64,000 nt of DNA from Thalassobaculum_A sp040219215 (GCF_040219215.1 NZ_JAVJSX010000033.1:1-64000); one strand, 5' to 3'; counted from the first letter of the stretch, positions 46,118-55,270 are shown. A program made the numbers and translations. The notes: generated by a model from the sequence alone, not told the origin.

Positions 46118-46575
46118 GCGTCGGCCTGCGCATCCGCCGGGCCATAACCGGCGAGAGCGACGTGATCGCCCTGCTGCATCGGACTGCGTTCGACGCGGCG
46201 ATGCCGCATCTGGTCGGGCTGCACACGCCGGAGGAGGACCGCTGGTTCTTCCGGAAGCGGGTTTTTGCCCACGACGAGGTCTGGGTCGCCGAGGACGATG
46301 GCTCGGGCAGCAGTAATATCATCGGTTACTGCGCGGTCCGGAGCGGCTGGCTGAACCAGCTTTACGTGGATCCGCTCCGCTGGGCGCGCGGGACCGGCAG
46401 CGCGCTTCTGGAGCAGGCACGTGCGGACCGCCCGGCCCTTCAGCTCTGGACATTCCAGTGCAACAGCCGGGCCCGCCGATTTTACGAGGCCCGCGGCTTC
46501 GTTCTCGCCGAACTCACCGACGGATCGGGTAACAAGGAGAACGAGCCGGACGCCCGCTACGTCTGGTCGCGCTGA
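46114..46575 (+). CDS. GNAT-family acetyltransferase
   Basis: 153 residues. GNAT core: LNQLYVDPLRWARGTGSALLEQ (acetyl-CoA loop, R/Q-x-x-G-x-G/A-like) and ALQLWTFQCNSRARRFYEARGF. The start GTG overlaps the purB stop (GTGA), so it is coupled to purB. Substrate unknown. Convergent with the zeta-inhibitor gene 25 nt away. Confidence 0.85.
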   Translation: MSVGLRIRRAITGESDVIALLHRTAFDAAMPHLVGLHTPEEDRWFFRKRVFAHDEVWVAEDDGSGSSNIIGYCAVRSGWLNQLYVDPLRWARGTGSALLEQARADRPALQLWTFQCNSRARRFYEARGFVLAELTDGSGNKENEPDARYVWSR

Positions 46576-46600
46576 CCTTCGCGACGTCCGGCCTACCCGA

Positions 46601-46927
46601 TCAGTTCTTCGCCTTCACCTCGGCCAGCGCTTCGCGCAGGAACTCGTCCATGCGGTGGCGCAGACGCGCTTCGGTCAGTTCGCCACCCGCATCGGCGACC
46701 CTCTTCAGCACGAACTCGATGACGTCGGAGTCACCCGGCTTCTCGAAATCGGAGGCCACGACTTCGCCGGCGAAATCGGCGGCGGCCTCGCCCTGGAGCT
46801 TCAGGAACTCTTCGGCGATCCACAGCCCGACCTTGCGGTCGCGGCGGACGTTCGCCTTGAACATCAGTTCGGCATCGTGTGCGTAACGCGATTCTTCGGC
46901 GCGCTCACGGTCCTGGAAACCACTCAT
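46601..46927 (-). CDS. F1-ATPase inhibitor zeta subunit (DUF1476 family)
   Basis: 108 residues: MSGFQDRERAEESRYAHDAE, FKANVRRDRKVGLWIAEE and DVIEFVLKRVADAGGELTE. Matches the DUF1476 protein shown in Paracoccus denitrificans to inhibit ATP hydrolysis by the F1Fo-ATP synthase. Essentially restricted to alphaproteobacteria, so it is a taxonomic marker. GGAGGG precedes the ATG. Convergent with the GNAT gene. Confidence 0.9.
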   Translation of the reverse strand: MSGFQDRERAEESRYAHDAELMFKANVRRDRKVGLWIAEEFLKLQGEAAADFAGEVVASDFEKPGDSDVIEFVLKRVADAGGELTEARLRHRMDEFLREALAEVKAKN

Positions 46928-47050
46928 TACGGCCCTCCTGGGAACGCCTTTCGGCTGAAATCGCGCGGACCATACACTGCGCCCCGCCGGATGTGAACGA
47001 TCGATCACGGCCTTGCGAAATGGTGCCAATGCCGCCACTTTCCCGCCAGC

Positions 47051-47833
47051 ATGTGCACCGTCGTCATTCTCCGCCGCCCCGGCCATGGCTGGCCCGTGAT
47101 CCTCGCCGCCAACCGCGACGAGCTTGCCGGCCGGCCGTGGCATCCGCCAGCCCGGCACTGGCCGGACCGTCCGGAAGTCACCGCCGGGCTCGACGTACTG
47201 GCAGGCGGCAGCTGGCTCGGCCTGAACGACAACGGTGTCGTGGCCTGCATCCTGAACCGCCACGGCACGCTCGGCCCGGCGCCCGGCAAGCGGTCTCGCG
47301 GCGAGCTGGTGCTGGAAGTGCTCGACCATACCGATGCGGCCGATGCGGCACGGGCGCTGGAGGCGCTCGAGCCCGGCAGCTACCGGCCGTTCAACATGCT
47401 GATTGCCGACAACAGGGACGCCTTCTGGCTGGCCCATCGTGGCGACGGCTACTCCATCGACCTGTCGCCGATTCCGGCTGGCGTGTCGATGCTGACGGCG
47501 CACGACCTGAACGACCGCTCCGGCTCGGCCCGCACCGCCCGCTACCTGGACCGTTTCCGGGCGGCCCCCGCTCCCGATCCAACGGCGGAGCACTGGGGCG
47601 CCTGGGAAATGCTGCTCGGCACAACCGACCATGCACCGGATGCCGGCCCGGGAGGAGCCATGACCATCACCGGTCCGGGCGAGTTCGGAACCAGCAGTTC
47701 GACCATGGTCGCCCTGCCGGCGCCTGGCGGCGGCCACCCGGTGTTCCGCTTTGCCCCCGGCCGACCGGACCGGACGGCATTCGCAACGATTGACACGGAA
47801 CCCCTTACCCAGGCTCGGGCGGCCGCAGATTGA
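47051..47833 (+). CDS. NRDE/TANGO2-family protein
   Basis: 260 residues beginning MCTVVILRRPGHGWPVILAANRDE: Cys2 and the NRDE motif define the TANGO2/NRDE family of Ntn-hydrolase-like fold, function unclear (haem trafficking has been proposed for eukaryotic members). Cytoplasmic. Convergent neighbours are absent; purC follows 117 nt downstream with its own promoter. Confidence 0.82.
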   Translation: MCTVVILRRPGHGWPVILAANRDELAGRPWHPPARHWPDRPEVTAGLDVLAGGSWLGLNDNGVVACILNRHGTLGPAPGKRSRGELVLEVLDHTDAADAARALEALEPGSYRPFNMLIADNRDAFWLAHRGDGYSIDLSPIPAGVSMLTAHDLNDRSGSARTARYLDRFRAAPAPDPTAEHWGAWEMLLGTTDHAPDAGPGGAMTITGPGEFGTSSSTMVALPAPGGGHPVFRFAPGRPDRTAFATIDTEPLTQARAAAD

Positions 47834-47858
47834 GTTTCAGGAAGCCGGCTGCTATAGG
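47830..47858 (+). promoter_or_regulatory. promoter upstream of purC
   Basis: TTGAGT (47830-47835), 17-nt spacer, TATAGG (47853-47858): close to sigma-70 consensus, 92 nt before the purC ATG. A 7-bp hairpin in the transcript leader follows (CCACGCG 47915-47921 / CGCGTGG 47928-47934). The -35 overlaps the stop of the NRDE gene. Confidence 0.5.
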
Positions 47859-47950
47859 ACGCCCTTGGTAGCGCGGGTGCGCCGCAGTACCGATCCAAAC
47901 AACTCGACGCCCGCCCACGCGCGTAACCGCGTGGCTCCGGAGACCGCTTC

Positions 47951-48718
47951 ATGGCCAGACGCCGCAAGCTCTATGAAGGCAAGGCCAAGGTTCTGTACGA
48001 GGGCCCCGAACCCGGCACCCTCATTCAGTACTTCAAGGACGATGCGACCGCCTTCAACAATCAGAAGAAGGGTACGATCACCGGCAAGGGAGTGCTGAAC
48101 AACCGTATCAGCGAGTACCTGATGACCCGGTTGTCGGAGGTCGGCATCCCGACGCACTTCATGCGGCGCCTGAACATGCGCGAACAGTTGGTGCGTGAGC
48201 TGGAGATCATTCCGATCGGCGTGGTGGTCCGCAACATCGCCGCCGGTTCGATCGCCAAGCGATTCGGTCTGGAGGAAGGCACCGTCCTGCCGCGCTCGAT
48301 CATCGAGTACAGCTACAAATCCGACGAGCTCGGCGACCCGATGGTCACCGAGGAGCACATCACGGCGTTCGGCTGGGCCGGCCCCCAGGACCTGGACGAC
48401 ATGGTCGCGCTGGCGCTGCGGGTCAACGACTTCCTGACCGGGCTGTTCCTCGGCATCGGCCTGCGCCTCGTCGATTTCAAGCTGGAGTTCGGCCGCCTGT
48501 ACAACGAGCACGACGAGGTTCAGGTCGTGATCGCCGACGAGATCAGCCCTGACAATTGCCGTCTGTGGGACCTGCGCACCAACGAGAAGATGGACAAGGA
48601 CCGGTTCCGCTGCGATCTCGGCGGGGTCGAGGAAGCCTACCAGGAGGTGGCCCGTCGCCTCGGCGTGCTGCCCGAAGCCGGCCCAATGGACCTCAAGGGT
48701 CCACAGTTGATGCAATAA
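47951..48718 (+). CDS. purC: phosphoribosylaminoimidazolesuccinocarboxamide synthase
   Basis: 255 residues. SAICAR synthetase signatures: RRRKLYEGKAKVLYE, FKDDATAFNN, VRNIAAGSIAKRFG, LEFG and DEISPDNCRLWD. Converts CAIR plus aspartate to SAICAR. GGAG lies 7 nt upstream. First gene of the purC-purS run driven by the promoter at 47830. Confidence 0.95.
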   Translation: MARRRKLYEGKAKVLYEGPEPGTLIQYFKDDATAFNNQKKGTITGKGVLNNRISEYLMTRLSEVGIPTHFMRRLNMREQLVRELEIIPIGVVVRNIAAGSIAKRFGLEEGTVLPRSIIEYSYKSDELGDPMVTEEHITAFGWAGPQDLDDMVALALRVNDFLTGLFLGIGLRLVDFKLEFGRLYNEHDEVQVVIADEISPDNCRLWDLRTNEKMDKDRFRCDLGGVEEAYQEVARRLGVLPEAGPMDLKGPQLMQ

Positions 48719-48773
48719 CCGACTGACGACCGTCACCAGGCACGATGGCGCATGGCGCGCCGATGGAGGATCG

Positions 48774-49016
48774 ATGAAGGCGATTGTTCACGTCACCCTG
48801 AAATCCGGTGTTCTCGATCCCCAGGGCAAGGCGATCGGACACGCGCTCGGCACTCTCGGCTTCGACGGGGTCGGTGAGGTCCGCCAGGGCAAGGTCATCG
48901 AGATCGACCTGGCCGAAAGCGACCCGGCGCAGGCCGAAACGACGGTGAAGTCGATGTGCGAGAAGCTGCTCGCCAACACCGTCATCGAGAACTACTCGAT
49001 CCGCATCGAAGCCTGA
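48774..49016 (+). CDS. purS: phosphoribosylformylglycinamidine synthase subunit PurS
   Basis: 80 residues, whole family length: VHVTLKSGVLDPQGKAIGHALGTLGF and VRQGKVIEIDL are typical. PurS bridges PurL and PurQ in the FGAM synthetase complex. GGAGG precedes the ATG. In most genomes purQ follows directly; here a histidine kinase gene intervenes. Confidence 0.95.
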   Translation: MKAIVHVTLKSGVLDPQGKAIGHALGTLGFDGVGEVRQGKVIEIDLAESDPAQAETTVKSMCEKLLANTVIENYSIRIEA

Positions 49017-49067
49017 CAGCGGAACGGGCGCACCGCAGGACTGTCATGGCGGGTCCCGCTGTGTTGC

Positions 49068-49095
49068 TTGGATTCCGGGCGTCCTCCGGTACAGT
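49068..49095 (+). promoter_or_regulatory. candidate promoter for the kinase inserted in the pur run
   Basis: TTGGAT (49068-49073), 16-nt spacer, TACAGT (49090-49095), 37 nt before the TTG start of the kinase. Moderately consensus. If active it would give the kinase its own transcript and could also feed purQL. Confidence 0.35.
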
Positions 49096-49131
49096 AGATG
49101 GTCTGTTGCATAAGTCTGTCGGAGTGCGCAC

Positions 49132-51081
49132 TTGCTCGACTCGACGACATTGCCGCCAGACATTGCGCCTCTGATCGAGGCACTCAACCATGCCGATGTC
49201 GGGCTCGCAGTGTTCGACCGACAGCTGGTCCTGTTGTTTTGCAACAATCGTTTCAAAGAGATCTTCGACTACCCCGAGGGGCTGGCGGCACCCGGCACGA
49301 CCCGCGAAGCGCTGTTGCGTTTCGACGCCGAAAGGGGCGAGTTTGGCTCCGGTGCAGCGGACGATCTGGTCAATGAACAACTGGAGCGTGTCCAGTACCA
49401 CATTGAGCATCAGATTGAACTGACCCGGTCGAACGGCCGCCAGATCAAGGTCGTCAACCGCCCGCTTCCCTCGGGTGGCAGCGTTTCAACATATCACGAG
49501 CGTCAGGACGATCGGAAAAGTCTGCGCGGAGCGGACCTGACGTTCGAAGCGCTTCAGCAGGCTCTCGACTACGCCCCCGATGGTCTTCGCGTCTGGGACG
49601 CCGAGGACCGGTTGATCTACGCCAACGCGCGGATCCGGCAGGTGAGCGAGGCCGAAGGCGCGCCACTGCGCCCGGGCATGACGTTCGAGGAACACATCCG
49701 GGCGCGGGTGGCGAAGAACCTCGCCGCCGAGGCCGAAGCCGATCCCGAAGCCTATATCCAGAAACGGCTGGAAATGCACCGTCTCTCCGGTCGCAGTCAC
49801 ACGACCCGCATGCGGGACGGCCGATGGATTGTGATCAGGGATCACCGCCTGCCCGACGGCGGTACCGTCACGACCTCCCAGGACATCACCGACATAAAGC
49901 GCGTCGAGCACGCCTATCGGGAAAGCGAGCAGCGATTTCATGATTTCGTAAACGCCAGCTCCGACCGCTTCTGGGAGATGGATGAAAACCTGGAGTTCAC
50001 AATGGTCGTCGACACCGCCGTCGGCCGGCGCGAACCACCGGTCGCCCAGGTCCTCGGCAAGACCCGTTGGGGCAACGCCGGAGTGGACGTCGAGGACGAT
50101 CCACTGTTCACCGCACACAAAGCGGTGCTGGACGCCCGTGAGCCGTTCCGGGACTTCCGGTATGAGATTCCCACGGTCGACGGCTCACTGCGCTACTGGC
50201 GTGTCTCTGGCGTGCCCATCTATGACGACACCGGCCGCTTCTGCGGGTATCGCGGCACGTCCACCGACGAGACCGAATTCAGCGCGGAACTGGCCCGCGC
50301 GCGACGCGAACTTCAGGAAGCCCTGCGTCAGGCCGAAATCGCCAACCGCTCGAAAAGCCTGTTCCTGGCGACCGTCAGCCACGAACTGCGCACCCCGCTG
50401 AATGCCATCATCGGCTTCTCCGACCTGCTGGCGCAAAAGATCTTCGGGCCGCTGGGAGACGAGCGGTACGAAGGCTATGCCCACGACATCCAGACCAGCG
50501 GACAGCACCTGCTGAGCCTGATCGAGGATGTTCTCGACCTGTCCAGGATCGAGATGGGACAGATCCGGCTCCGTCTGGGCCTGGTCGACCTGTCGGTCGA
50601 GATCCAGGCAGCCGTCGCGATGGTCCGGGCCCGCCGAGGTCAGGAAATCGCCGGCATCCATGTTGAGGTTGCCCCGGACTTTCCGATCCTCAATGCCGAC
50701 GCCCGTCTGATCCGCCAGATTCTGATCAACCTCGTCTCCAACGCCGCGAAGTTCACACCACCGAGCGGGCGCATCCTGGTAACCGCGCAGGTGGCGGAAG
50801 ACGGCGTCGCCATTGCCGTGATCGATGATGGGATCGGCATCGACCCCGAGGATCATGCCAAGGTACTGCGTCCATTCGAGCAGGCCGACAATCGGCTGAG
50901 CCGGCGTTACGAAGGTGTCGGCTTGGGGCTGCCGCTGACCAAGGCGTTCGTGGAGGTCCACAAGGGCCAACTGCAGTTGGAAAGTGCCGTTGGAAAGGGC
51001 ACCACCATGACGATTCGGCTCCCGAAGGAATGCATCGGCGGCGCCCGGCCCGACGCGCTGGCCGCCGGCACCGACCGATGA
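49132..51081 (+). CDS. cytoplasmic PAS-PAS-PAS sensor histidine kinase
   Basis: 649 residues from a TTG start (GGAG 7 nt upstream; the next Met is far inside the first PAS). Three PAS-like regions: about 15-130 (ADVGLAVFDRQLVLLFCNNR), 140-260 (ALDYAPDGLRVWDAEDRLIY) and 270-395 (ASSDRFWEMDENLEFTMVVD). HisKA with His417 (ATVSHELRTPLNA, FGPLG signature) and HATPase (INLVSNAAKFTP, GVGLGLPLTKAF) follow. No membrane segments and no receiver. Its place between purS and purQ is unusual; ligand and partner unknown. Confidence 0.9.
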   Translation: MLDSTTLPPDIAPLIEALNHADVGLAVFDRQLVLLFCNNRFKEIFDYPEGLAAPGTTREALLRFDAERGEFGSGAADDLVNEQLERVQYHIEHQIELTRSNGRQIKVVNRPLPSGGSVSTYHERQDDRKSLRGADLTFEALQQALDYAPDGLRVWDAEDRLIYANARIRQVSEAEGAPLRPGMTFEEHIRARVAKNLAAEAEADPEAYIQKRLEMHRLSGRSHTTRMRDGRWIVIRDHRLPDGGTVTTSQDITDIKRVEHAYRESEQRFHDFVNASSDRFWEMDENLEFTMVVDTAVGRREPPVAQVLGKTRWGNAGVDVEDDPLFTAHKAVLDAREPFRDFRYEIPTVDGSLRYWRVSGVPIYDDTGRFCGYRGTSTDETEFSAELARARRELQEALRQAEIANRSKSLFLATVSHELRTPLNAIIGFSDLLAQKIFGPLGDERYEGYAHDIQTSGQHLLSLIEDVLDLSRIEMGQIRLRLGLVDLSVEIQAAVAMVRARRGQEIAGIHVEVAPDFPILNADARLIRQILINLVSNAAKFTPPSGRILVTAQVAEDGVAIAVIDDGIGIDPEDHAKVLRPFEQADNRLSRRYEGVGLGLPLTKAFVEVHKGQLQLESAVGKGTTMTIRLPKECIGGARPDALAAGTDR

Positions 51082-51160
51082 CAATCCCTTACGCTCCGCG
51101 CTTGCGTCTCGCCTGAGACGGACCTAGGTTCCGGCCCACCGCGACGCCCCCGGAGCGCCC

Positions 51161-51850
51161 ATGAAATCCGCAATCATCGTCTTCCCCGGCTCGAACCGCG
51201 ACCGCGACATGATGATCGCCCTGCGGCAGGCATTCGGTTCCGATCCGCTCATGGTTTGGCACAAGGAGGTCGACCTGCCCGCGGTCGACCTGATCGTTGT
51301 GCCCGGCGGGTTCTCCTATGGAGACTACCTGCGGGCCGGCGCCATGGGGGCCCACTCCCCGGCGATGCGCACCGTCAAGGAACGCGCCGACAAGGGCGTG
51401 CCGGTGCTTGGCGTCTGTAACGGCTTCCAGACCTTGACCGAAGCCGGCATGCTGCCGGGCGCGCTGATGCGCAACGCCAGCCTGAAGTTCATCTGCAAGA
51501 CCGTCCACCTGCGCGTGGAGTCATCCCAGTCGATCTTCACCGGCGGCTACACGGCGGGCCAGACCATCGCGGTGCCGGTCGCCCACAACGACGGCAACTA
51601 CTACGCCGACGAAGCCACCCTTGACCGGCTGGAAGACCGGGGGTTGGTGGCGTTCCGCTACGTCGATGCCGACGGTGGCGACGGTGCAGATGCCAACCCG
51701 AACGGTTCGCGCCGCAACATTGCCGGCATCTTCAACGAGACCAAGACCGTGCTCGGCCTGATGCCGCATCCCGAGGACGCGATCGACCCGCTGCACGGCG
51801 GCACCGAAGGGCGCGGCCTGTTCGACGGCCTGGCCCGGGCGCTGGCGTAG
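51161..51850 (+). CDS. purQ: phosphoribosylformylglycinamidine synthase subunit PurQ
   Basis: 229 residues, class I glutaminase: nucleophile Cys86 in GVCNGFQTLTEAGMLPG, the PGGFSYGDYLRAGA oxyanion strand, and catalytic His/Glu in GLMPHPEDAIDP. Supplies ammonia to PurL. Preceded by 79 nt with the last kinase codons and no obvious promoter, so it may be read through from upstream. Overlap spacing to purL is 10 nt. Confidence 0.95.
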   Translation: MKSAIIVFPGSNRDRDMMIALRQAFGSDPLMVWHKEVDLPAVDLIVVPGGFSYGDYLRAGAMGAHSPAMRTVKERADKGVPVLGVCNGFQTLTEAGMLPGALMRNASLKFICKTVHLRVESSQSIFTGGYTAGQTIAVPVAHNDGNYYADEATLDRLEDRGLVAFRYVDADGGDGADANPNGSRRNIAGIFNETKTVLGLMPHPEDAIDPLHGGTEGRGLFDGLARALA

Positions 51851-51860
51851 AGGACATCTT

Positions 51861-54080
51861 ATGAGCATTCCGAACGTCGCGATCACGCCGCAGATGGTCG
51901 CCGAGCACGGCCTTTCGGAGGACGAGTACCAGGTTCTCCTGAAAATCATGGGCCGCGAGCCCAACATCACCGAGCTCGGCATCTTCTCGGTGATGTGGTC
52001 GGAGCACTGTTCCTACAAGTCGTCCAAGCGCTGGCTGAAGACCCTGCCGACCGAAGGCCCGCACGTCATCCAGGGGCCCGGCGAGAATGCCGGCGTCATC
52101 GACATCGGCGAAGGCCTGGCGGCGATCTTCAAGATCGAGAGCCACAACCATCCGAGTTTCATCGAGCCGTACCAGGGCGCGGCGACCGGCGTCGGCGGCA
52201 TCCTGCGCGACGTGTTCACCATGGGCGCGCGGCCGATCGCCAACCTGAACGCCCTGCGCTTCGGCAGCCCGGATCATCCGAAGACCCGTCATCTCGTAGC
52301 AGGCGTGGTCGGCGGCATCGGCGGCTACGGCAACAGCGTCGGCGTGCCGACCGTTGGCGGCGAAGTGAACTTCCATCCCGCCTACAACGGCAACATCCTG
52401 GTCAACGCCATGACCGTCGGCTTGGCGCCGGCCGATCGCATCTTCTATTCGGCCGCTGCCGGCCCCGGTAACGCCGTGGTCTATGTCGGCGCCAAGACCG
52501 GCCGCGACGGCATCCACGGTGCGACCATGGCGTCTACCGAGTTCTCCGAGGACTCCGAGGAGAAGCGCCCGACCGTGCAGGTCGGTGATCCGTTCACCGA
52601 GAAGCTGCTGATCGAGGCATGCCTGGAGCTGATGCAGAAGGACTGCATCATCGCGATCCAGGACATGGGTGCCGCTGGCCTCACGTCGTCCAGCGTCGAG
52701 ATGGCCGGCAAGGGCGGGCTCGGCATCGAACTCGACCTGGACATGGTGCCGGTGCGCGAGACCGGCATGACCGCCTACGAGATCATGCTGTCGGAAAGCC
52801 AGGAACGGATGCTGATGATCATCCGCCCGGAATCCGAGGCCGAGGCTCGCGCGGTGTTCGACAAATGGGATCTCGACTTTGCCATCATCGGCACCGTGAC
52901 CGAGACCGGCACGATCGTCCTCAAGAAGGACGGCGCGGTACAGGCCGAGATCCCGGTCGGCCCGCTGGTGACCGAGGCACCGGAGTACGACCGGCCGCAC
53001 ATCCCGACGCCGAAGCGCCCCGTGGTCGCCTCCGGTGACGTGCCCGCACCGGCCAGCCTGACCGGCGCGCTCGCCCAGCTGCTGGAATGCCCCGACATGG
53101 CCAGCCGGCGCTGGATCTGGGAGCAGTACGATCATCTGGTCATGGGCGACACCATGATCCGGCCGGGTGCGGATTCCGGGGTGGTGCGGATCCAGGACAC
53201 CAATCGCGGCCTGGCGGTGACCGTCGACTGCACGCCGCGCTATTGCGTGGCCGACCCGGAGATCGGCGGCGCGCACGCGGTGGTCGAGACGTGGCGCAAC
53301 ATCTGCGCGGTCGGCGCCAAGCCGCTCGCCGTGACCAACAACCTGAACTTCGGCAACCCGCAGAAGCCGGAGATCATGGGCCAGATCGTCGGCAGCGTGA
53401 ACGGCATGGGGGCCGCCTGTCGCGCCCTCGACTACCCGATCGTCTCCGGCAACGTCTCGCTCTACAACGAGACCGAGGGTCAGGCGATCCTGCCGACCCC
53501 GGTGATCGGTGGCGTCGGCCTGATCGACGACGTCAGCAAACTGTGCACGCCCTCGCTGAAGGCCGCCGGCGAGACCCTGGTCGTGCTCGGGCAGGCCGCC
53601 GACCGTGCCGACGGCTGGCTTGGCGCCTCGCTGTACCTGCGCGAGATCGCCGGACGCGAGGAAGGCGCCCCGCCGCCACTCGATCTGGCGGCAGAGCGCC
53701 GGAGCGGCGAACTGGTCCGCAGGCTGATCAACGATGCAGCCGTCACAGCCTGCCATGACGTGGGCGATGGCGGCCTGCTCGTGGCGGTCGCCGAAATGGC
53801 CCTCGCCGGGCGCGGGCTCGGCGCCACGGTCGAGATCCCCACGGGGGCACTGGCGTATGCTTGGTGTTTCGGCGAGGATCAGGGCCGTTATGTGGTCACG
53901 ACCGATGACCCCGACCGGGTCCTGTCGGCGGCGGCCGCCGCCGGGGTCCCGGCCAGTGTTGTTGGGACGTCCACCGACGACGGCGATTTGACAGTGGGGG
54001 GCAGCGATCTCATATCGGTGGAGACGCTTCGCCAACGACACGAAGCATGGCTGCCGGGCTACATGGCCAGCGGCGTCTGA
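51861..54080 (+). CDS. purL: phosphoribosylformylglycinamidine synthase subunit PurL
   Basis: 739 residues, small PurL type, which works with PurS and PurQ. Motifs: MWSEHCSYKSSK, KIESHNHPSFIEPYQGAATG, GRDGIHGATMAS and GDGGLLVAVAEMALAG. Ligates FGAR with ammonia from PurQ using ATP. GAGGAC precedes the ATG. Full length for the family. Confidence 0.96.
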   Translation: MSIPNVAITPQMVAEHGLSEDEYQVLLKIMGREPNITELGIFSVMWSEHCSYKSSKRWLKTLPTEGPHVIQGPGENAGVIDIGEGLAAIFKIESHNHPSFIEPYQGAATGVGGILRDVFTMGARPIANLNALRFGSPDHPKTRHLVAGVVGGIGGYGNSVGVPTVGGEVNFHPAYNGNILVNAMTVGLAPADRIFYSAAAGPGNAVVYVGAKTGRDGIHGATMASTEFSEDSEEKRPTVQVGDPFTEKLLIEACLELMQKDCIIAIQDMGAAGLTSSSVEMAGKGGLGIELDLDMVPVRETGMTAYEIMLSESQERMLMIIRPESEAEARAVFDKWDLDFAIIGTVTETGTIVLKKDGAVQAEIPVGPLVTEAPEYDRPHIPTPKRPVVASGDVPAPASLTGALAQLLECPDMASRRWIWEQYDHLVMGDTMIRPGADSGVVRIQDTNRGLAVTVDCTPRYCVADPEIGGAHAVVETWRNICAVGAKPLAVTNNLNFGNPQKPEIMGQIVGSVNGMGAACRALDYPIVSGNVSLYNETEGQAILPTPVIGGVGLIDDVSKLCTPSLKAAGETLVVLGQAADRADGWLGASLYLREIAGREEGAPPPLDLAAERRSGELVRRLINDAAVTACHDVGDGGLLVAVAEMALAGRGLGATVEIPTGALAYAWCFGEDQGRYVVTTDDPDRVLSAAAAAGVPASVVGTSTDDGDLTVGGSDLISVETLRQRHEAWLPGYMASGV

Positions 54081-54101
54081 ACGAAACAGAGGAGTTGCGT
54101 C

Positions 54102-54335
54102 ATGGCGATGGACGCGGGTGAAATCGAGCGGATGATCAAGTCCGCGCTGCCGGATGCTCTGGTCACCATTGAGGACCTGCGCGGCGACGGTGATCACTAC
54201 GCATGCCACGTCGTGTCGGCTGCCTTCTCGGGAAAGAACCGGATTCAGCAGCACCAGATGGTGTACAAGGCTTTGCAGGGGCGGATGGGAACCGAACTGC
54301 ATGCCCTGGCTCTGCAGACGGCGACGCCGGAGTGA
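54102..54335 (+). CDS. BolA-family protein
   Basis: 77 residues. The BolA fold signature is seen in MIKSALPDALVTIEDLRGDGDHYACHVVS and KNRIQQHQMVYKAL (conserved His residues). The family works with monothiol glutaredoxins in Fe-S cluster handling. It sits 20 nt after purL and 32 nt before a CGFS glutaredoxin, the usual alphaproteobacterial order, so the pair is likely co-made. Confidence 0.92.
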   Translation: MAMDAGEIERMIKSALPDALVTIEDLRGDGDHYACHVVSAAFSGKNRIQQHQMVYKALQGRMGTELHALALQTATPE

Positions 54336-54367
54336 CGGCGAAGCACCCTTAACGGAGGATTTCGACA

Positions 54368-54709
54368 ATGCTCGATGAGACCCTGCGCCAGCGCATCGAC
54401 CAGGAGGTCGGAGGCAATGACGTGGTGCTGTTCATGAAGGGCACGCCGGTGTTTCCGCAATGCGGCTTCTCCGCCACGGTGGTTCAGGTGCTGAGCCATC
54501 TCGGCGTCAAGTTCAAGGGCATCAACGTGCTTGAGGACCCGGCGATCCGCGATGGCATCAAGGAGTATTCCTCCTGGCCGACCATTCCCCAGTTGTACGT
54601 CAAGGGTGAGTTCATCGGTGGCTGCGACATCATCCGTGAGATGTTCGAGACCGGTGAGTTGACCGAGATGCTCAACACCCATGGCGTCGAGGCCCGGCCG
54701 GCTGCCTGA
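54368..54709 (+). CDS. grxD: monothiol glutaredoxin (Grx4 family)
   Basis: 113 residues with Cys32-Gly-Phe-Ser (FPQCGFSATV), the CGFS monothiol signature, plus TIPQLYVKGEFIGGCDII for the glutathione site. Assembles and hands on 2Fe-2S clusters as a partner of BolA. GGAGGA precedes the ATG. The pur/bolA/grxD run ends here with a strong hairpin. Confidence 0.95.
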   Translation: MLDETLRQRIDQEVGGNDVVLFMKGTPVFPQCGFSATVVQVLSHLGVKFKGINVLEDPAIRDGIKEYSSWPTIPQLYVKGEFIGGCDIIREMFETGELTEMLNTHGVEARPAA

Positions 54710-54717
54710 TTGATATC

Positions 54718-54754
54718 CCGGCGGCTGGGGCGGCGGCGCCGCCCCAGCCGCCGG
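54718..54754 (+). terminator. 17-bp perfect hairpin ending the pur-bolA-grxD run
   Basis: CCGGCGGCTGGGGCGGC (54718-54734) pairs over all 17 positions with the segment at 54738-54754; the loop is GGC. TTGTTC follows. It begins 8 nt after the grxD stop, giving a very stable transcript end. Confidence 0.75.
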
Positions 54755-54797
54755 TTGTTCAGCGGTATACCCGTCGGCCATCGGTCGGCATCTGGGT

Positions 54798-55106
54798 TCA
54801 GGGCTCGACCTGCCGTAGGAACGTCCGCTCCTCGGCCAGGATGAGCCGTTCGCCCTCGGCGAACTGGAAGTTTTCCCTGCCGTCGACGTCGGCGCGCAAC
54901 CGCGCCCGGTAAGCCTCGTAATCAGCGAGACTCTCGAACGAAATCAGTCCGAAGGCGATGTTGCTGGTGCCCTCGTGCGGCATCCAGTAGCCGAGCAGGT
55001 TGCCGCCGCAGTTCGGAATGATGGTGAGCCAGTTCCGGGCGTACTCCTCGAACCGATCGCGCTTGAACGGGTCGAGCTGGTAGCGGATGAACACGGTGAT
55101 TGTCAC
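54798..55106 (-). CDS. NIPSNAP-family protein
   Basis: 102 residues: TITVFIRYQLDPFKRDRFEEYARNWL, YWMPHEGTSNIAFGLISFESL and YRARL match the ferredoxin-like NIPSNAP fold. The GTG start at 55106 has CAGGAGG upstream. Divergent from the GlcD-like gene across 164 nt. Function of the family is unclear. Confidence 0.8.
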   Translation of the reverse strand: MTITVFIRYQLDPFKRDRFEEYARNWLTIIPNCGGNLLGYWMPHEGTSNIAFGLISFESLADYEAYRARLRADVDGRENFQFAEGERLILAEERTFLRQVEP

Positions 55107-55270
55107 GTCAGCCTCCTGATTGGTACTGACCCGGGATGTAGCCCGCGCCGAAGGCCGTATGCTTCGGCCGCAACCGAAGCAATGCGACCGCTCCAGTCGG
55201 TTTTGCGTGGCATCCGAACAGGCGGCGCCCTATGGTCCCGCATCGACCGATCGCCTGCCCGGAGCGCCTC

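Noticed and set aside
47915..47934. Hairpin in the purC leader as a purine riboswitch
   Set aside because: Only a 7-bp stem with a 6-nt loop; no conserved purine-riboswitch core or expression platform is recognisable.
51732..54368. 878-codon minus-strand open frame opposite purL, bolA and the end of purQ
   Set aside because: His/Arg/Asp-rich shadow with no domain; purL and its neighbours on the other strand are clear.
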